DNA of 64,000 nucleotides from Agromyces protaetiae (lineage in GTDB: Bacteria > Actinomycetota > Actinomycetes > Actinomycetales > Microbacteriaceae). Positions 8,535 through 18,923 of the stretch are shown here, in pieces. The notes under the pieces are model-generated. The model saw only the letters and a list, made by a program, of their open reading frames with translations, was not told the origin of the DNA and did no database searches. Numbering within the stretch: the first letter of the stretch is position 1; every line of letters begins with the position of its first letter. Location of the stretch: NCBI RefSeq assembly GCF_004135405.1, contig NZ_CP035491.1:868001-932000 (forward strand). The letters run 5' to 3'. The position numbers and the translations under genes are program-made.

Positions 8535-9179
8535 ATGGATGCCCTGCCCCGACGAGAGCGCTGGAACCACAACATCGAGTACCACCGGGTCGTGCTCGAT
8601 CGGGTGCCGCGGGGGGCGCGGAGCGCCCTCGATGTGGGCACCGGGGACGGCTTGCTCGCGGTCGAGTTGAGCCGCGTCGTCGAGTTCGTCACGGCGATCG
8701 ACAACGACGAAGGCGTGCTCGAGCGGGCGCAGGCGGATGCCCCGGGCTCGGCAGTCGGGTGGGTGTGCGGCGACTTCGCGGGGTACCCGTTGGCCGAGGC
8801 ATCCTTCGACCTCGTCGCATCGATCGCGACCCTGCACCACTTCGACGACCCCGGTGGGGCGCTCGCCCGGATGGCCGAACTCACAGCCCCCGGCGGAGCG
8901 CTCGTCGTCATCGGGTTGGCGCGCAGTCGAGGCATCCGCGATGCCGCTTGGGAGATCCCGGCGATCGTCACCCACCGCATCACGAGCGCCCGGCGCGAAG
9001 TGTGGGAGCATACGGCGCCGACGACTCCGCCGCGGCACACGTACGCCGAGATGCGCGTGATCGCGCGCGGGGTGCTGCCCGGCAGCCGGTTCACGCGGCT
9101 CGCATTGTGGCGGTACGCGATCGTGTGGGAGCGACCGCAGGAGGTCGAACCGCTTGCCGCCCGGCGTGCGAGCGTCTAG
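8535..9179 (+). CDS. Class I SAM-dependent methyltransferase
   Basis: The protein has 214 residues with a Rossmann methyltransferase fold. Motif I is ALDVGTGDGLLAVEL (about 31-45), the acidic residue after strand 2 is in TAIDNDEGVL, motif II is SFDLVASIATLHHFDDPGG and the post-motif is APGGALVVIGLARS. The sequence fits UbiE/MenG-like small-molecule methyltransferases, but no substrate is indicated. It starts four bases after the preceding stop, so the two genes are likely cotranscribed. Confidence 0.87.
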   Translation: MDALPRRERWNHNIEYHRVVLDRVPRGARSALDVGTGDGLLAVELSRVVEFVTAIDNDEGVLERAQADAPGSAVGWVCGDFAGYPLAEASFDLVASIATLHHFDDPGGALARMAELTAPGGALVVIGLARSRGIRDAAWEIPAIVTHRITSARREVWEHTAPTTPPRHTYAEMRVIARGVLPGSRFTRLALWRYAIVWERPQEVEPLAARRASV

Positions 9180-9188
9180 AACGAACGA

Positions 9189-9856
9189 GTGAGCGAGCCC
9201 GAGGCATCCGACCCCTTCGCCGAAGGCACGCGTGCGCTGGCGGCGCGCGACCCGGTGATCGCGACGCTCGTCGCGGCGACCGGGCCGATCTCGCTGCCGA
9301 AGTCGTCCGAGTCGAACTTCGCCGCGCTCGTGCGCGCGATCACCTACCAACAGCTCGCAGAGTCGGCGGCGCACGCCATTCACGGCAGGCTCGTCGCGCT
9401 CCTCGACGGCGACGTGAGCGCCGAGCGGATCGAGCGCTTCTCCCCGACGAGCTGCGGCACGTCGGGCTGTCGGCGGCGAAGGCGGCATCCGTCCTCGATC
9501 TGGCGGCAAAGGTCATGGACGGCAGCGTCGCCGTCGACGACGACGTGCTCACGGGCCGCACCGACGACGAGATCGTCGAGAACCTCAGCACCGTGCGCGG
9601 CATCGGCGAGTGGACGGCGCAGATCTTCACCCTCGTGCACCTCGGGCGCCCCGATGTGCTGCCCGTCGGCGACCTGGGCATCAGGCGCGGGTACGGGCTC
9701 GGGTGGCGGGTGCAGGCACCGACCGCGAAGGCGCTGCGGCTCATCGGCGACGGGTACCGCCCCTATCGCAGCGTGCTCGCCTGGTACTGCTGGCGGGCCG
9801 ACGAGCTGTACGGCATGGGCAAGCCCTCGGCGGTCACGGGCGCTGGAGACACGTAA
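9189..9856 (+). CDS. DNA-3-methyladenine glycosylase II (AlkA-like), frameshifted here
   Basis: This base-excision repair glycosylase removes alkylated bases. The first half, from GTG 9189, contains NFAALVRAITYQQLAESAAH. One extra C in the run at 9442-9445 joins FSPDELRHVGLSAAKAASVL to the second half. The second half holds the helix-hairpin-helix TVRGIGEWTAQIF and LPVGDLGIRRG with the catalytic Asp, then YRPYRSVLAWYCWRADEL. The restored length is about 222 residues. It lies downstream of the methyltransferase gene and may share its transcript. Confidence 0.85.
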
Positions 9857-9874
9857 CCGGATGACCCGGCGACA

Positions 9875-10684
9875 TCACTGGGCGAGTGCGACCGCTTCTT
9901 GCTTGCCCCGGTAGATCGCCGTGCGCAGCTCGACCGCCCACACCTCGCGCTGCGGCATCCCGAGCGCGTCGGCGACGGCGATCTCGGCCTCGACGTCGTA
10001 GGGCACGCGCACGAACTGGATGCCGAACGGTGCGCGCGCCGAGACATCCGTCGTCTTCGAGACATCCGTCGTCTTCGAGGCATCCGCCGCCTCGACGAGG
10101 CCCTCGAGGATCACGTACGACGGCGTCGGCTCGTCGAGCGGATTTCCGACGCTGCCGATGTTGAAGAGCGTGCGGCCCTCGAACGACTCGACGTAGGCGT
10201 CGTGGATGTCCGCGTAGCCGACGACATCGGGGAGCGGGTCGTCGTAACCGGTCATGTCGGTGTTCTCGAACATGGCCGCGTACTGCTCGGGCGTGTGTTG
10301 GAAGTGCACGCGCACGTGCGGGCTCTGTGCCGACGCGTGGAACAGACGGATGCGCCGCCCGCTCACCACGAGGTCGTGACTGAGCGGCAGCGCTCCGAGC
10401 CATTCGACCGACTCGGGCGACAGCTCGTCGCGCCACCACACCATCTCTTCGGGGCCGTCGTCGGGGATCGTCCGCAGGAAGTCGTCCCAGTTGCCGCGCA
10501 CGTTGACCTCGCACACCTCCCGCACGCGCTGCACGGCGGCTTCGCCGCGCGGACCCTTCCCGGCCGTGTCGCCGAGGTTGAAGATGCGATGGATGCCTCG
10601 ACCCGCGATGTCGGCGAGCACGGCCTCGAGCGCCGTGAGGTTGCCGTGGACGTCCGAGATGAGCGCGATGCGATCGAGGGTCAC
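9875..10684 (-). CDS. Calcineurin-like metallophosphoesterase (YfcE/MJ0936-like)
   Basis: The protein has 269 residues. Metal-binding motifs are ALISDVHGNLTAL (D, H), NLGDTAGKGP (GD), VRGNWDD (GN), and late LFHASAQSP and NIGSVGNP. This is the single-domain phosphodiesterase type that usually hydrolyses cyclic nucleotides or model phosphodiesters; the substrate is unknown. Near residue 205 a surface segment carries ASKTTDVSKTTDVSA, produced by an exact 18-bp tandem duplication. The gene is convergent with the glycosylase gene and followed by the Ig-like protein gene on the same strand. Confidence 0.86.
   Translation of the reverse strand: MTLDRIALISDVHGNLTALEAVLADIAGRGIHRIFNLGDTAGKGPRGEAAVQRVREVCEVNVRGNWDDFLRTIPDDGPEEMVWWRDELSPESVEWLGALPLSHDLVVSGRRIRLFHASAQSPHVRVHFQHTPEQYAAMFENTDMTGYDDPLPDVVGYADIHDAYVESFEGRTLFNIGSVGNPLDEPTPSYVILEGLVEAADASKTTDVSKTTDVSARAPFGIQFVRVPYDVEAEIAVADALGMPQREVWAVELRTAIYRGKQEAVALAQ
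10041..10076. repeat. 18-bp exact tandem duplication inside the phosphoesterase gene
   Basis: 10041-10058 and 10059-10076 are identical 18-base units beginning GAGACATCCG. A third partial copy, GAGGCATCCG, follows at 10077. The insert keeps the frame (six residues). Confidence 0.9.
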
Positions 10685-10718
10685 CGGGTCATCGTGGCAG
10701 ATGTTCGGAGACCGTGCG

Positions 10719-13700
10719 TCACCACCTCCACCACCACGGCGGGCGCGGAGGAGCGGGCGGCGCCTTCGGCGGCTTGGTCACGGAATGCGTGAGCGAGGCC
10801 GAGCTCGCCGCAAGGCCGGCCGAACCGCTGTAGGACGCGGTGATCCGGTGGCTGCCGGCGGCCAGCGCCGAGGTCGTGAAGGTCGCCTTCCCGTCGGCCG
10901 CGACCGCGACCGCCAGTGCAAGGATCCTGTTTCCGTCGCGGAACTGGACGAACCCGCCGCCGACCGCGCCGCCGCCGCGAGGCGTAACGGTCGCGGTGAA
11001 GGTCACCGGGTCGCCGGGGCGCGAGGATGTCGGGCTGTGCGTCAGCTTCGTCGCGGTGGTCGTCTTCGCAACGGTCTGCCAGAGCACCGCTGAGGAGCCG
11101 CCGCCGAAGACCGACGCGCCGTAGACGGCGGTGATGCGGTGGACGCCGACGCCCAGTGCGCCGGTCGTGAGCGAGGCAGCGCCGCCGGCACCCACCGGGA
11201 CATTGCCGAGTGAGGTCGCGCCGTCGAAGAACTCGACGGTGCCGCCCCAGATCAGGCCGGCCGAACCCGGTGCTCCCCAGCCCGGCGCATCCGCTGCTCT
11301 GACGATCGCGGTGAACGTCACGGGTCGCCCGAACGTCGAGGGGTTCGCGCTCGACCGGAGCGAGGTCGTCGTGGCGGTCGGGTCGACCCGCTGCACGAGG
11401 GTCGCCGTGCTCGGCGTGAGCGCGGCCGTGCCGCTGTAGTCGGCCGCGATCGTGTGCGGGCCGACCGAGAGCGCCGAGGTCGTGAAGCTCGCCGTGCCGT
11501 TCGACCGCACCGCGACGGGCGCGCCGAGCGGGGTCGAACCGTCGCGGAACTGCACCGTCCCGGTTCGCACGGGCGAGCCGGGCGCACCCGTCGTCTTCAC
11601 CGTCGCGGTGAAGGTCACCGACCGGCCGACGACCGAGGGGTTCTTGCTCGAGGTGACCTTGGTCACGGTCGGCGTCGTGACCGGCACCGGGTTCTCGACG
11701 ACCTGTGTGAGAGTGTCGCCGCTCGCGGCGTAGGTTGCCGTGCCGCTGAACTCGGCGGTGATCGTGTGCGATCCGACCGCGAGTGCGGAGCCCGTGAGCG
11801 TCGCGGTGCCGTCGTTGGCGACGGGGGTCGGCGAGCCGAGCGGGGCGCCGCCGTCGCTGAACTGGACGGTGCCCCCGAGACGGGCAACCCCGAGCTCGTG
11901 ATCGTCGCGTTGAACGTCACCGACTGCCCGAACGTCGAGGGGTTCACGCTCGAGGTGAGTTCGGTCGAGGTTGCGGCGGGTGTCGGCGGGAGCGCCTCGA
12001 CGACCTGGGTGAGCGAGCCGGAGCTGCTGCCGGTGACGGGACTGCCGCCGTAATCGGCCGTGATCGTGTGCGATCCGGCCGCGAGCGCCGACGTCGTGAG
12101 CGTCGCCGTCCCGTCGAATCCGAGGAGCACGGCTTCGCCTGCGGGCGTGCCGTCGACGCCGAACTGCACGAAGCCGACCCCGGCGACCGGTATGCCGGCC
12201 GATGCCACGGTCGCGGTGAACGTCACCGATTGACCCTCAGTCGACGGGTTCACGCTCGACACGAGCACCGTCGAGGTCGGCGCCGGTGCCGGCGGCGGGC
12301 TCGTGATGGTCAGGCACCAGCCGCCTGCGATCGACCCCGAGTCGCCCGTCGCGTCGTCGACGACGAACAGGCTCCAGGTGCCGTTCGGGTTCGTGCCCGC
12401 GAAGGTCGAGAGGGCGGTGAGGCCGCTGTGCACGGGGGCAGGGGCGGGCAGTGAGACATCCGCGCCCTCTGCGTCCGAGTCGACCGGCTGGAACGTGCCG
12501 GTCGCGAGCGCGCCCAGCACGCCGCCCGCGTCGTCGAACGTGATGGTCGCGTTGGCCACCGGTGTGCCGCCGCCCGCGTCGCTCAGGAGCATGACGTTCT
12601 GCCCAGCAGGACCGACGAGCAGGATGTCGAGGTCGATGGGCGAGCTGTGGCTGACGCCGCTGAGGGTCGCGGTGACCTTCGAGAGCGAGGTCGGCAGACC
12701 CGACACGGTGACGTTCGAGGGGTAGGGAGTCGACGGGCCGGCGGACGGCACGGTGAGCACGCCCGTGTTGCAGAACGCGCTGCCGTTGACGGTCGTCGGG
12801 TTGTCGACGCGCTGCGAGAGCGAGCCGCTGCTCGCGAGGAACCCGGGGCGCCGCCGTACGCGGCCCCGATCGAGTGGGTGCCCTCGGCAAGGCCCGAAGT
12901 GCTGAGCGTCGCGACGCCCGAGGCGTTGACCGTGACGGGCGAGCCGAGCAGCGTCGCCCCGTCGCTGAACTGCACGGCTCCAGAGGTCACGGCCGAGCCG
13001 TTCGCGGTGACGGTCGCGGTGAACGTCACCGAGGAGCCGGTCGTCGACGGGTTGGCCGACGAGGTCAGGGCGGTGGAGGTCGCGACGGCTGCGGCCGCCG
13101 TCGTGATCGTGAGGCTCCAGCCGCCCGCGATGGAGCCGGAGTCCCCCGCGGCGTCGTCGACGAGGTACAGCGACCACGCACCGTTGGCCGCGATGCCGGC
13201 GAACGCTCCCGCGAAGGTCGTCTGCGCCGACGGCGTCGGTGCCGGACCGGGGAACGCATCGGCGGTTCCGCTGTCGTTGTTCGTCGGGCGGAAGGTGCCG
13301 CTCGACACCGTGCCGCCTCCCGCGAGCGGCCCGCCGGCGGCGTCGGAGAACGTGAGGGTCGCGTTCGTGGCGGGCACCCCCGCGCCCGACGGGCCGATGT
13401 CGGACATGAACACGAGGTTCTCACCCGTCGGGGAGACGAGCAGGGCGTCGATGTCGCCCGTGGCCGGGTGCGAGAGCGAGGCGAGCGTGACGGTGACCGC
13501 CGTCACGGGGCCGGTCAATCCGCTCACCGTGATCGGGGACGGATACGCACTCGCGGCCCCGTTGTCGGGGATGGTGATGGAGGCGGTGTTCGAGAACGTC
13601 GTCGGGCCGTCGGCGTGCGCGGCGCTCGGCACGGTGACGAGTGCGGTCACGAGGGCGAGGACGGCGACGGATGCCGCGGCGAATCGTCGTCGGCCCGTGG

Positions 13701-13749
13701 TAGGGAGGGCAGTGACCGGTCGTCGGGTCGAGAGGTCGGGAGTTGTCAT
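10719..13749 (-). CDS. Secreted multidomain protein: two P-domain-like and six Ig-like repeats (two frameshifts here)
   Basis: The restored protein is about 1010 residues. It has a signal peptide (1-47, ending SAAHA), then a P/Homo-B-like domain from TFSNTASITIPDNG to DSGSIAGGWSLTIT. One Ig-like repeat (ANPSTTGSSVTFTATV) follows, then a second P-like domain (FCNTGVLTVPSAG to GGWCLTIT) and five more Ig-like repeats of the NPSTxGxSVTFTATV type. It ends with a proline run and WWWRW; no LPxTG is present. Breaks at 12845-12848 and 11872-11876 are each cured by one base. Such proteins are extracellular adhesins or matrix binders; the ligand is unknown. No protease domain accompanies the P-domains. 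Confidence 0.8.
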
Positions 13750-13895
13750 CGCAGAGCCCGTCGCAGAGAAAATGAGGAATCTTCAGGGCGAGACTACGAC
13801 TTCGGGCCGGGCGCTGGGAAGAGGCGAACGGGCCTCGGGAAGAGGCGATCAAGCCTCGGGAGGGGGCGAACGGGCGCCGCGAAGGGGCGACGACG

Positions 13896-14321
13896 TCAGG
13901 CGCGCGTCGCGAGGATGACGTTCGACGCCTTGAAGATCGCGGTCGCAGCGACCCCCTCGGCGAGTCCCAGCGAATCGACGCTGTCGTTCGTCACGACCGC
14001 CGAGATGACGAGATCTCCGGATGTCACGTCGACGACCGTGTTGACCGCACCGCGCGTGAGCGCGATGACCGCGCCCGAGAACTGGTTGCGTGCCGAGAAA
14101 CGGTAGCCCGCGGCATCCGTCACGAGCACGATCCACGGGGCCTTGACAAGCGCGACGGCCTCGGCGCCCACGGCGAGGCCCAGTGAAACGGCGCTCTCGT
14201 GGGTGACGACGGCCGAGAGGCGCTCGCCGCCCGCGAGCGTGAGCTCGATCTCGTCGTTGACGGCGCCGGGCTTGACGGCCGAGACCGTGCCCTCGAAGCG
14301 GTTGCGTGCGGAAGTCTGCAT
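13896..14321 (-). CDS. Tandem TOBE (Mop-like) molybdate-binding protein
   Basis: The protein has 141 residues made of two ~70-residue TOBE/Mop domains with matching openings: SARNRFEGTVSAVKPGAVND (about 4-23) and SARNQFSGAVIALTRGAVNT (about 76-95). Each ends with a strand pair ending LVKAPWIVLVTD / IFKASNVILATRA. Di-Mop molbindins bind molybdate or tungstate and act in storage or homeostasis. No HTH is fused, unlike ModE, and no mod transporter or molybdopterin gene is near. The ATG at 14321 is chosen because the family core begins immediately after it. Confidence 0.85.
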   Translation of the reverse strand: MQTSARNRFEGTVSAVKPGAVNDEIELTLAGGERLSAVVTHESAVSLGLAVGAEAVALVKAPWIVLVTDAAGYRFSARNQFSGAVIALTRGAVNTVVDVTSGDLVISAVVTNDSVDSLGLAEGVAATAIFKASNVILATRA

Positions 14322-14370
14322 GGCATGAACGGTAGCCGTTCGAGCCTCGGATGTCTCGCCGCCGACGTGA

Positions 14371-15429
<1,059 letters not shown>

Positions 15430-15462
15430 GTCAAGCCGAGCGCTTCCCGCCGAGTGCGCTCG

Positions 15463-16418
15463 CTACGCGTGTGAGTCGACGCTCGCCGGCACGGGCGTGA
15501 GCCGCGGACACCAGCACCGCACGGCATCGCGGTAGCGCTCGAAGTCCTCCCCGAACCGCCGTTCGAGGTCGGCTTCTTCGTGCGGCCGGATCGCGTAGTT
15601 CCACACGAGCGATCCCGCGATCGCGTAGGCGACGACGAGCCACGAGCCGAGCACGAGCCCGACGGCGGCGCCCTGCACGATGCCGGCGAGCGCCATCGGG
15701 TTGCGCACGTATCGGTACGGCCCGGCGACGACGAGTCGATTCGCCATCGCGCGCGGGAGGGGCGTGCCGCCGCCGCGGGTCGACATCGCGACGGCCGACC
15801 ACATGCCGAGGGCGCTTGCGAGCGCGAGCACGACGAAGCCGAGCACGGTGACGAACGGCGCGGCGAGGAGCGGTGTCACGACCGGCAGCTCGATCCGCCA
15901 GCGGCCCTCGAGCCAGGCGAGGACGAGTGGGATCGCGACGAGGAAGAAGCCCCAGAACACGACGATCTGGGCGGCGGTGGCGACGAAGTGCACGGCGACG
16001 GATGCCTCGGCGCGCGCCGTGCGGAACGAGAACGGGCCGACGAGCAGCCACTCGGTCGGCACGCGCCCGAGTTGCACGAGACTGAGTGCGACGGCCGAGC
16101 AGAAGGTCGCGGCGGCCATGACGACGACGCCCCAGCCCGCTTCGGTCGTGACGGCGGCGTAGACGGCGAGCGACGCAGTGACGAAACCGGTCCAGCCGGT
16201 TGCGAGCCAAGCGGACCATGCGGCCAAGGCGGACCGCGCTGCCGCCAGAGCCGCGACCGCCGATGCGCCGACGAAGAGCGGCACGTCGAAGACCGCGACG
16301 AGCACCGGGTCGAGGCCGCCGAGCGTCGCCTCGCGCACGAACGGCACCGTGAACACCGCGATCCACCAGACGGCCCGGCGATCGCCTGCGCGGCGAAGTA
16401 CGCCCGGCCCCACGACAT
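15463..16418 (-). CDS. Membrane isoprenylcysteine/phospholipid methyltransferase-like protein (probable frameshift)
   Basis: This is a polytopic protein of about 318 residues. The C-terminal third has the ICMT/PEMT catalytic pattern VAGPYRYVRNPMALAGI, then IRPHEEADLERRFGEDFERYRDAV. The upstream part has about six hydrophobic segments. The N-terminus MSWGRAYFAAQAIAG sits in one frame and AVWWIAVFTVPFV in the next; one extra base in the run at 16374-16376 joins them. Without that repair the frame would start at GTG 16413. The substrate, a lipid or small hydrophobic molecule, is unknown. Confidence 0.72.
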
Positions 16419-16505
16419 GCAGGCACGATAACACCCGCCGAGACGCGGGTCGCGGCAGGCGCGAGGCCGAGACATCCACAGAGCAGAAGCTCGCGCTCGA
16501 TTCAC

Positions 16506-16525
16506 TCGAATCGATTCGATAGGAT
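16506..16525 (+). promoter_or_regulatory. 14-bp palindrome abutting a -10 upstream of the MATE gene
   Basis: TCGAATCGATTCGA (16506-16519) is a perfect palindrome followed directly by TAGGAT (16520-16525), a plausible -10. A second overlapping arm, TCGATTC at 16497-16503, pairs with GAATCGA at 16508-16514. It looks like an operator for the transporter promoter; no regulator gene is adjacent. Confidence 0.55.
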
Positions 16526-16585
16526 GTCTCGTGGTGCCGCCCGCGACACCGATCCCCCGATCCGTGCGCGACCCGAAACCCGACC

Positions 16586-18106
16586 ATGGCCAAGTCCCTC
16601 ACCACCGGCGCCCCGTGGCGCGTCATCCTCGCCTTCTCCGTGCCTCTGCTCATCGGCAACGTCGTGCAGCAGATGTACCAGTTCGCCGACGCGATCGTCG
16701 TCGGCCGGCACCTCGGCGTGAACTCGCTCGCCGCCGTCGGCGCGACGGGCAGCCTCCTGTTCCTCCTCATCGGCTTCGCGTGGGGCATGACGTCGGGCTT
16801 CGCGATCCCGACCGCGCAGGGGTTCGGCGCGCGCGACCAGCTCGCCGTCCGCCGCTCGGTCGCGACGGGCACCCTCCTGACGGCTGCGATGAGCCTCCTC
16901 CTCACGGTCGTCGCGCCGCTCATCGCAGGCCCCGCACTCGAACTGCTGCAGACGCCCGCCGAGCTCCTCCCCGAAGCGACCACGTTCGCGCAAGTGAGCT
17001 TCCTCGGCGCATCCGCCGTCATGTTCTTCAACTACCTGTCTGCGATCATCCGCGCCATCGGCGACTCGCGCACGCCGCTCGTCTTCCTGACGCTCTCGTG
17101 CATCCTCAACATCGGGCTCGTCATCCTCGCGGTGTGGACCCTCGACTGGGGCGTCGGCGGCGCTGCGCTCGCGACCGGCATCTCGCAGGGCGTCTCGGTC
17201 GTCCTGTGCCTCGAGTACGTGCGCCGTCGGGTGCCCGTGCTGCACCTCAAGCGCTCCGACTTGAAGGTCGCCCGCGCCGACGTCGTCGAACACCTGCGAC
17301 TCGGACTGCCGATGGGGTTCATGGCGTCGATCATCTCGATCGGCACCCTCACCGTGCAGGTCAAGCTCAACGAACTCGGCGCCGACGCCGTCGCCGCGTA
17401 CACGACGGGCGCGCGCGTCGACAACCTCGCGGTCGCCCTCCTCGCCTCCCTCGGCCTCGCGGCCTCGATGTTCACGGCGCAGAACCACGGCGGCGGTCGT
17501 CCCGACCGCATCCGCCGGGGCGTCAAGCAGGCGGTGTGGATCGCGATCGTCGTCGCAGTCATCGAGGGCGTGCTGCTCATCTTCTTCGGCGGCGACATCG
17601 TGCGGATCTTCGTCGGCGACGGTTCCGAGGCGGTCGTGGCCGACGCCGCGCACATGCTCGCCGTCAACGGCGCGACGTACTGGGCGCTCGGCATCCTGTT
17701 CGTCGTGCGCGGAGCGCTGCAGGGGCTCGGGCACACGGCTGTCCCGACCTGGACGGGCGTCATCGAGCTCGTCATGCGCGTCGCGGCGGCGGTCTGGCTC
17801 GGCGCGCTCTTCGGCTTCGTCGGGGTCATCTGGAGTAACCCCCTCGCCTGGTTCGGGGCGATCGCGCTGCTCATCCCCGCGTACGTCCGCGAGCACCGCC
17901 GCCTCGCGCACGCGCTCGTCTCGCCGACCACGGCGACGCCGACGACGCCCATCCCCGTCGTCGGGCCGAGCGACGGGTCGATGGTCGTCGACGCGGTGTT
18001 CACGGCGCCGATCCCCGTGCAGGCGGGCGTGCTGCACGCAGACGAGCCTCGTCGCAAGATCCGGATGCCTCGCTTCGCACGAAGCCGCGCACGCGACCGC
18101 GCGTAG
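16586..18106 (+). CDS. MATE family multidrug/toxin efflux transporter
   Basis: The protein has 506 residues and about 12 membrane segments in two homologous halves. The N-terminus LTTGAPWRVILAFSVPLLIG followed by VVQQMYQFADAIVVGRHLGV is typical of the DinF/NorM-related branch, as is SAIIRAIGDSRTPL. It exports cationic compounds using Na+ or H+. A soluble, Thr/Pro-rich tail of about 60 residues after the last membrane helix extends it beyond the usual ~450. The ribosome binding site is weak. An operator-like palindrome lies 66 bases upstream. Confidence 0.93.
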   Translation: MAKSLTTGAPWRVILAFSVPLLIGNVVQQMYQFADAIVVGRHLGVNSLAAVGATGSLLFLLIGFAWGMTSGFAIPTAQGFGARDQLAVRRSVATGTLLTAAMSLLLTVVAPLIAGPALELLQTPAELLPEATTFAQVSFLGASAVMFFNYLSAIIRAIGDSRTPLVFLTLSCILNIGLVILAVWTLDWGVGGAALATGISQGVSVVLCLEYVRRRVPVLHLKRSDLKVARADVVEHLRLGLPMGFMASIISIGTLTVQVKLNELGADAVAAYTTGARVDNLAVALLASLGLAASMFTAQNHGGGRPDRIRRGVKQAVWIAIVVAVIEGVLLIFFGGDIVRIFVGDGSEAVVADAAHMLAVNGATYWALGILFVVRGALQGLGHTAVPTWTGVIELVMRVAAAVWLGALFGFVGVIWSNPLAWFGAIALLIPAYVREHRRLAHALVSPTTATPTTPIPVVGPSDGSMVVDAVFTAPIPVQAGVLHADEPRRKIRMPRFARSRARDRA

Positions 18107-18155
18107 CGCGCGCTCGCGTAGCTCGACCCCGGATGCCCCGTGGAACACTGGCGGG

Positions 18156-18917
18156 GTGGAGGATCTCGAGCTCGCGCACATCCCGGCCGGGAGCGTCACG
18201 CTGCACGACGCCCGGCGGAAGCTCCACCGCACGGTCGACCTCGAAGCGTTCGAGATCGGCGTGTTCGCCGTCACGCAAGAGCAGTACGCCGAGCTCGTCG
18301 GCCTCGACGGTCTCGCCTCCGAAGTCCGCCACCCGCGTCGTCCCGTGACCGATGTCAGCTGGCTCGGCGCGATCCGGTTCTGCAACGCCGCCTCTGAGTG
18401 GGAAGGTCTCGAGCCCGCCTACACGTACGACGGCGAAGACGTCACGTGGCACGTCGACTCCGACGGCTACCGCCTGCCGACCGAGGCCGAGTGGGAGTAC
18501 GCCTGCCGGGCGGGCTCGAAGGGCGCCCACTACGGGCCGCTCGCCGAGGTCGCCTGGTCGAGCCTCGACGGCGTCACGCATCCGCAGAACGTCGGCGGGA
18601 AGCATCCGAACCTCAACGGCCTCTTCGACACCCTCGGCAACGCCTGGGAGTGGTGCTGGGACCTCCTCGACCCCGCGCGCTACGACGACTACCGCGTGTT
18701 CCGCGGCGGCGGATATGCCGACGACGCGTGGAGCGTGCGCGCATCGGTGCGCCGAGGCGGCGGCCCGCGCATGCACCACGAAGACGTCGGTCTGCGCGTC
18801 GCGCGCGGCGGGTTCGACGCGGTCGGGGCTGCGCAGGGCTGGTCGGCCGAGGCCGACCTCGAACGCGCGATGCAGGGCGAGGGCGTGCGGCCCGTCGGGT
18901 GGACGCCGCGGGGGTGA
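18156..18917 (+). CDS. FGE-sulfatase/SUMF1-domain protein without the FGE cysteine pair
   Basis: The protein has 253 residues from GTG 18156. The domain signature is clear: FEIGVFAVTQEQYAEL, GYRLPTEAEWEYACRAG, GLFDTLGNAWEWCWD and FRGGGYADDAW. Family members include formylglycine-generating enzyme and EgtB- or PvdO-like proteins. The two C-terminal active-site cysteines of true FGE are not visible (the region reads SVRASVRRGGGP), and no sulfatase gene is near, so a different role is likely. The GTG follows an AACACT hexamer by six bases and may be leaderless. Confidence 0.84.
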   Translation: MEDLELAHIPAGSVTLHDARRKLHRTVDLEAFEIGVFAVTQEQYAELVGLDGLASEVRHPRRPVTDVSWLGAIRFCNAASEWEGLEPAYTYDGEDVTWHVDSDGYRLPTEAEWEYACRAGSKGAHYGPLAEVAWSSLDGVTHPQNVGGKHPNLNGLFDTLGNAWEWCWDLLDPARYDDYRVFRGGGYADDAWSVRASVRRGGGPRMHHEDVGLRVARGGFDAVGAAQGWSAEADLERAMQGEGVRPVGWTPRG

Positions 18918-18923
18918 CCCCGC

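Noticed and set aside
10041..10087. CRISPR-like repeat
   Set aside because: The repeats are head to tail, coding and without spacers; no cas genes are present.
18156..18917. Formylglycine-generating enzyme for sulfatases
   Set aside because: The C-terminal cysteine pair is absent and no sulfatase gene is in the window.
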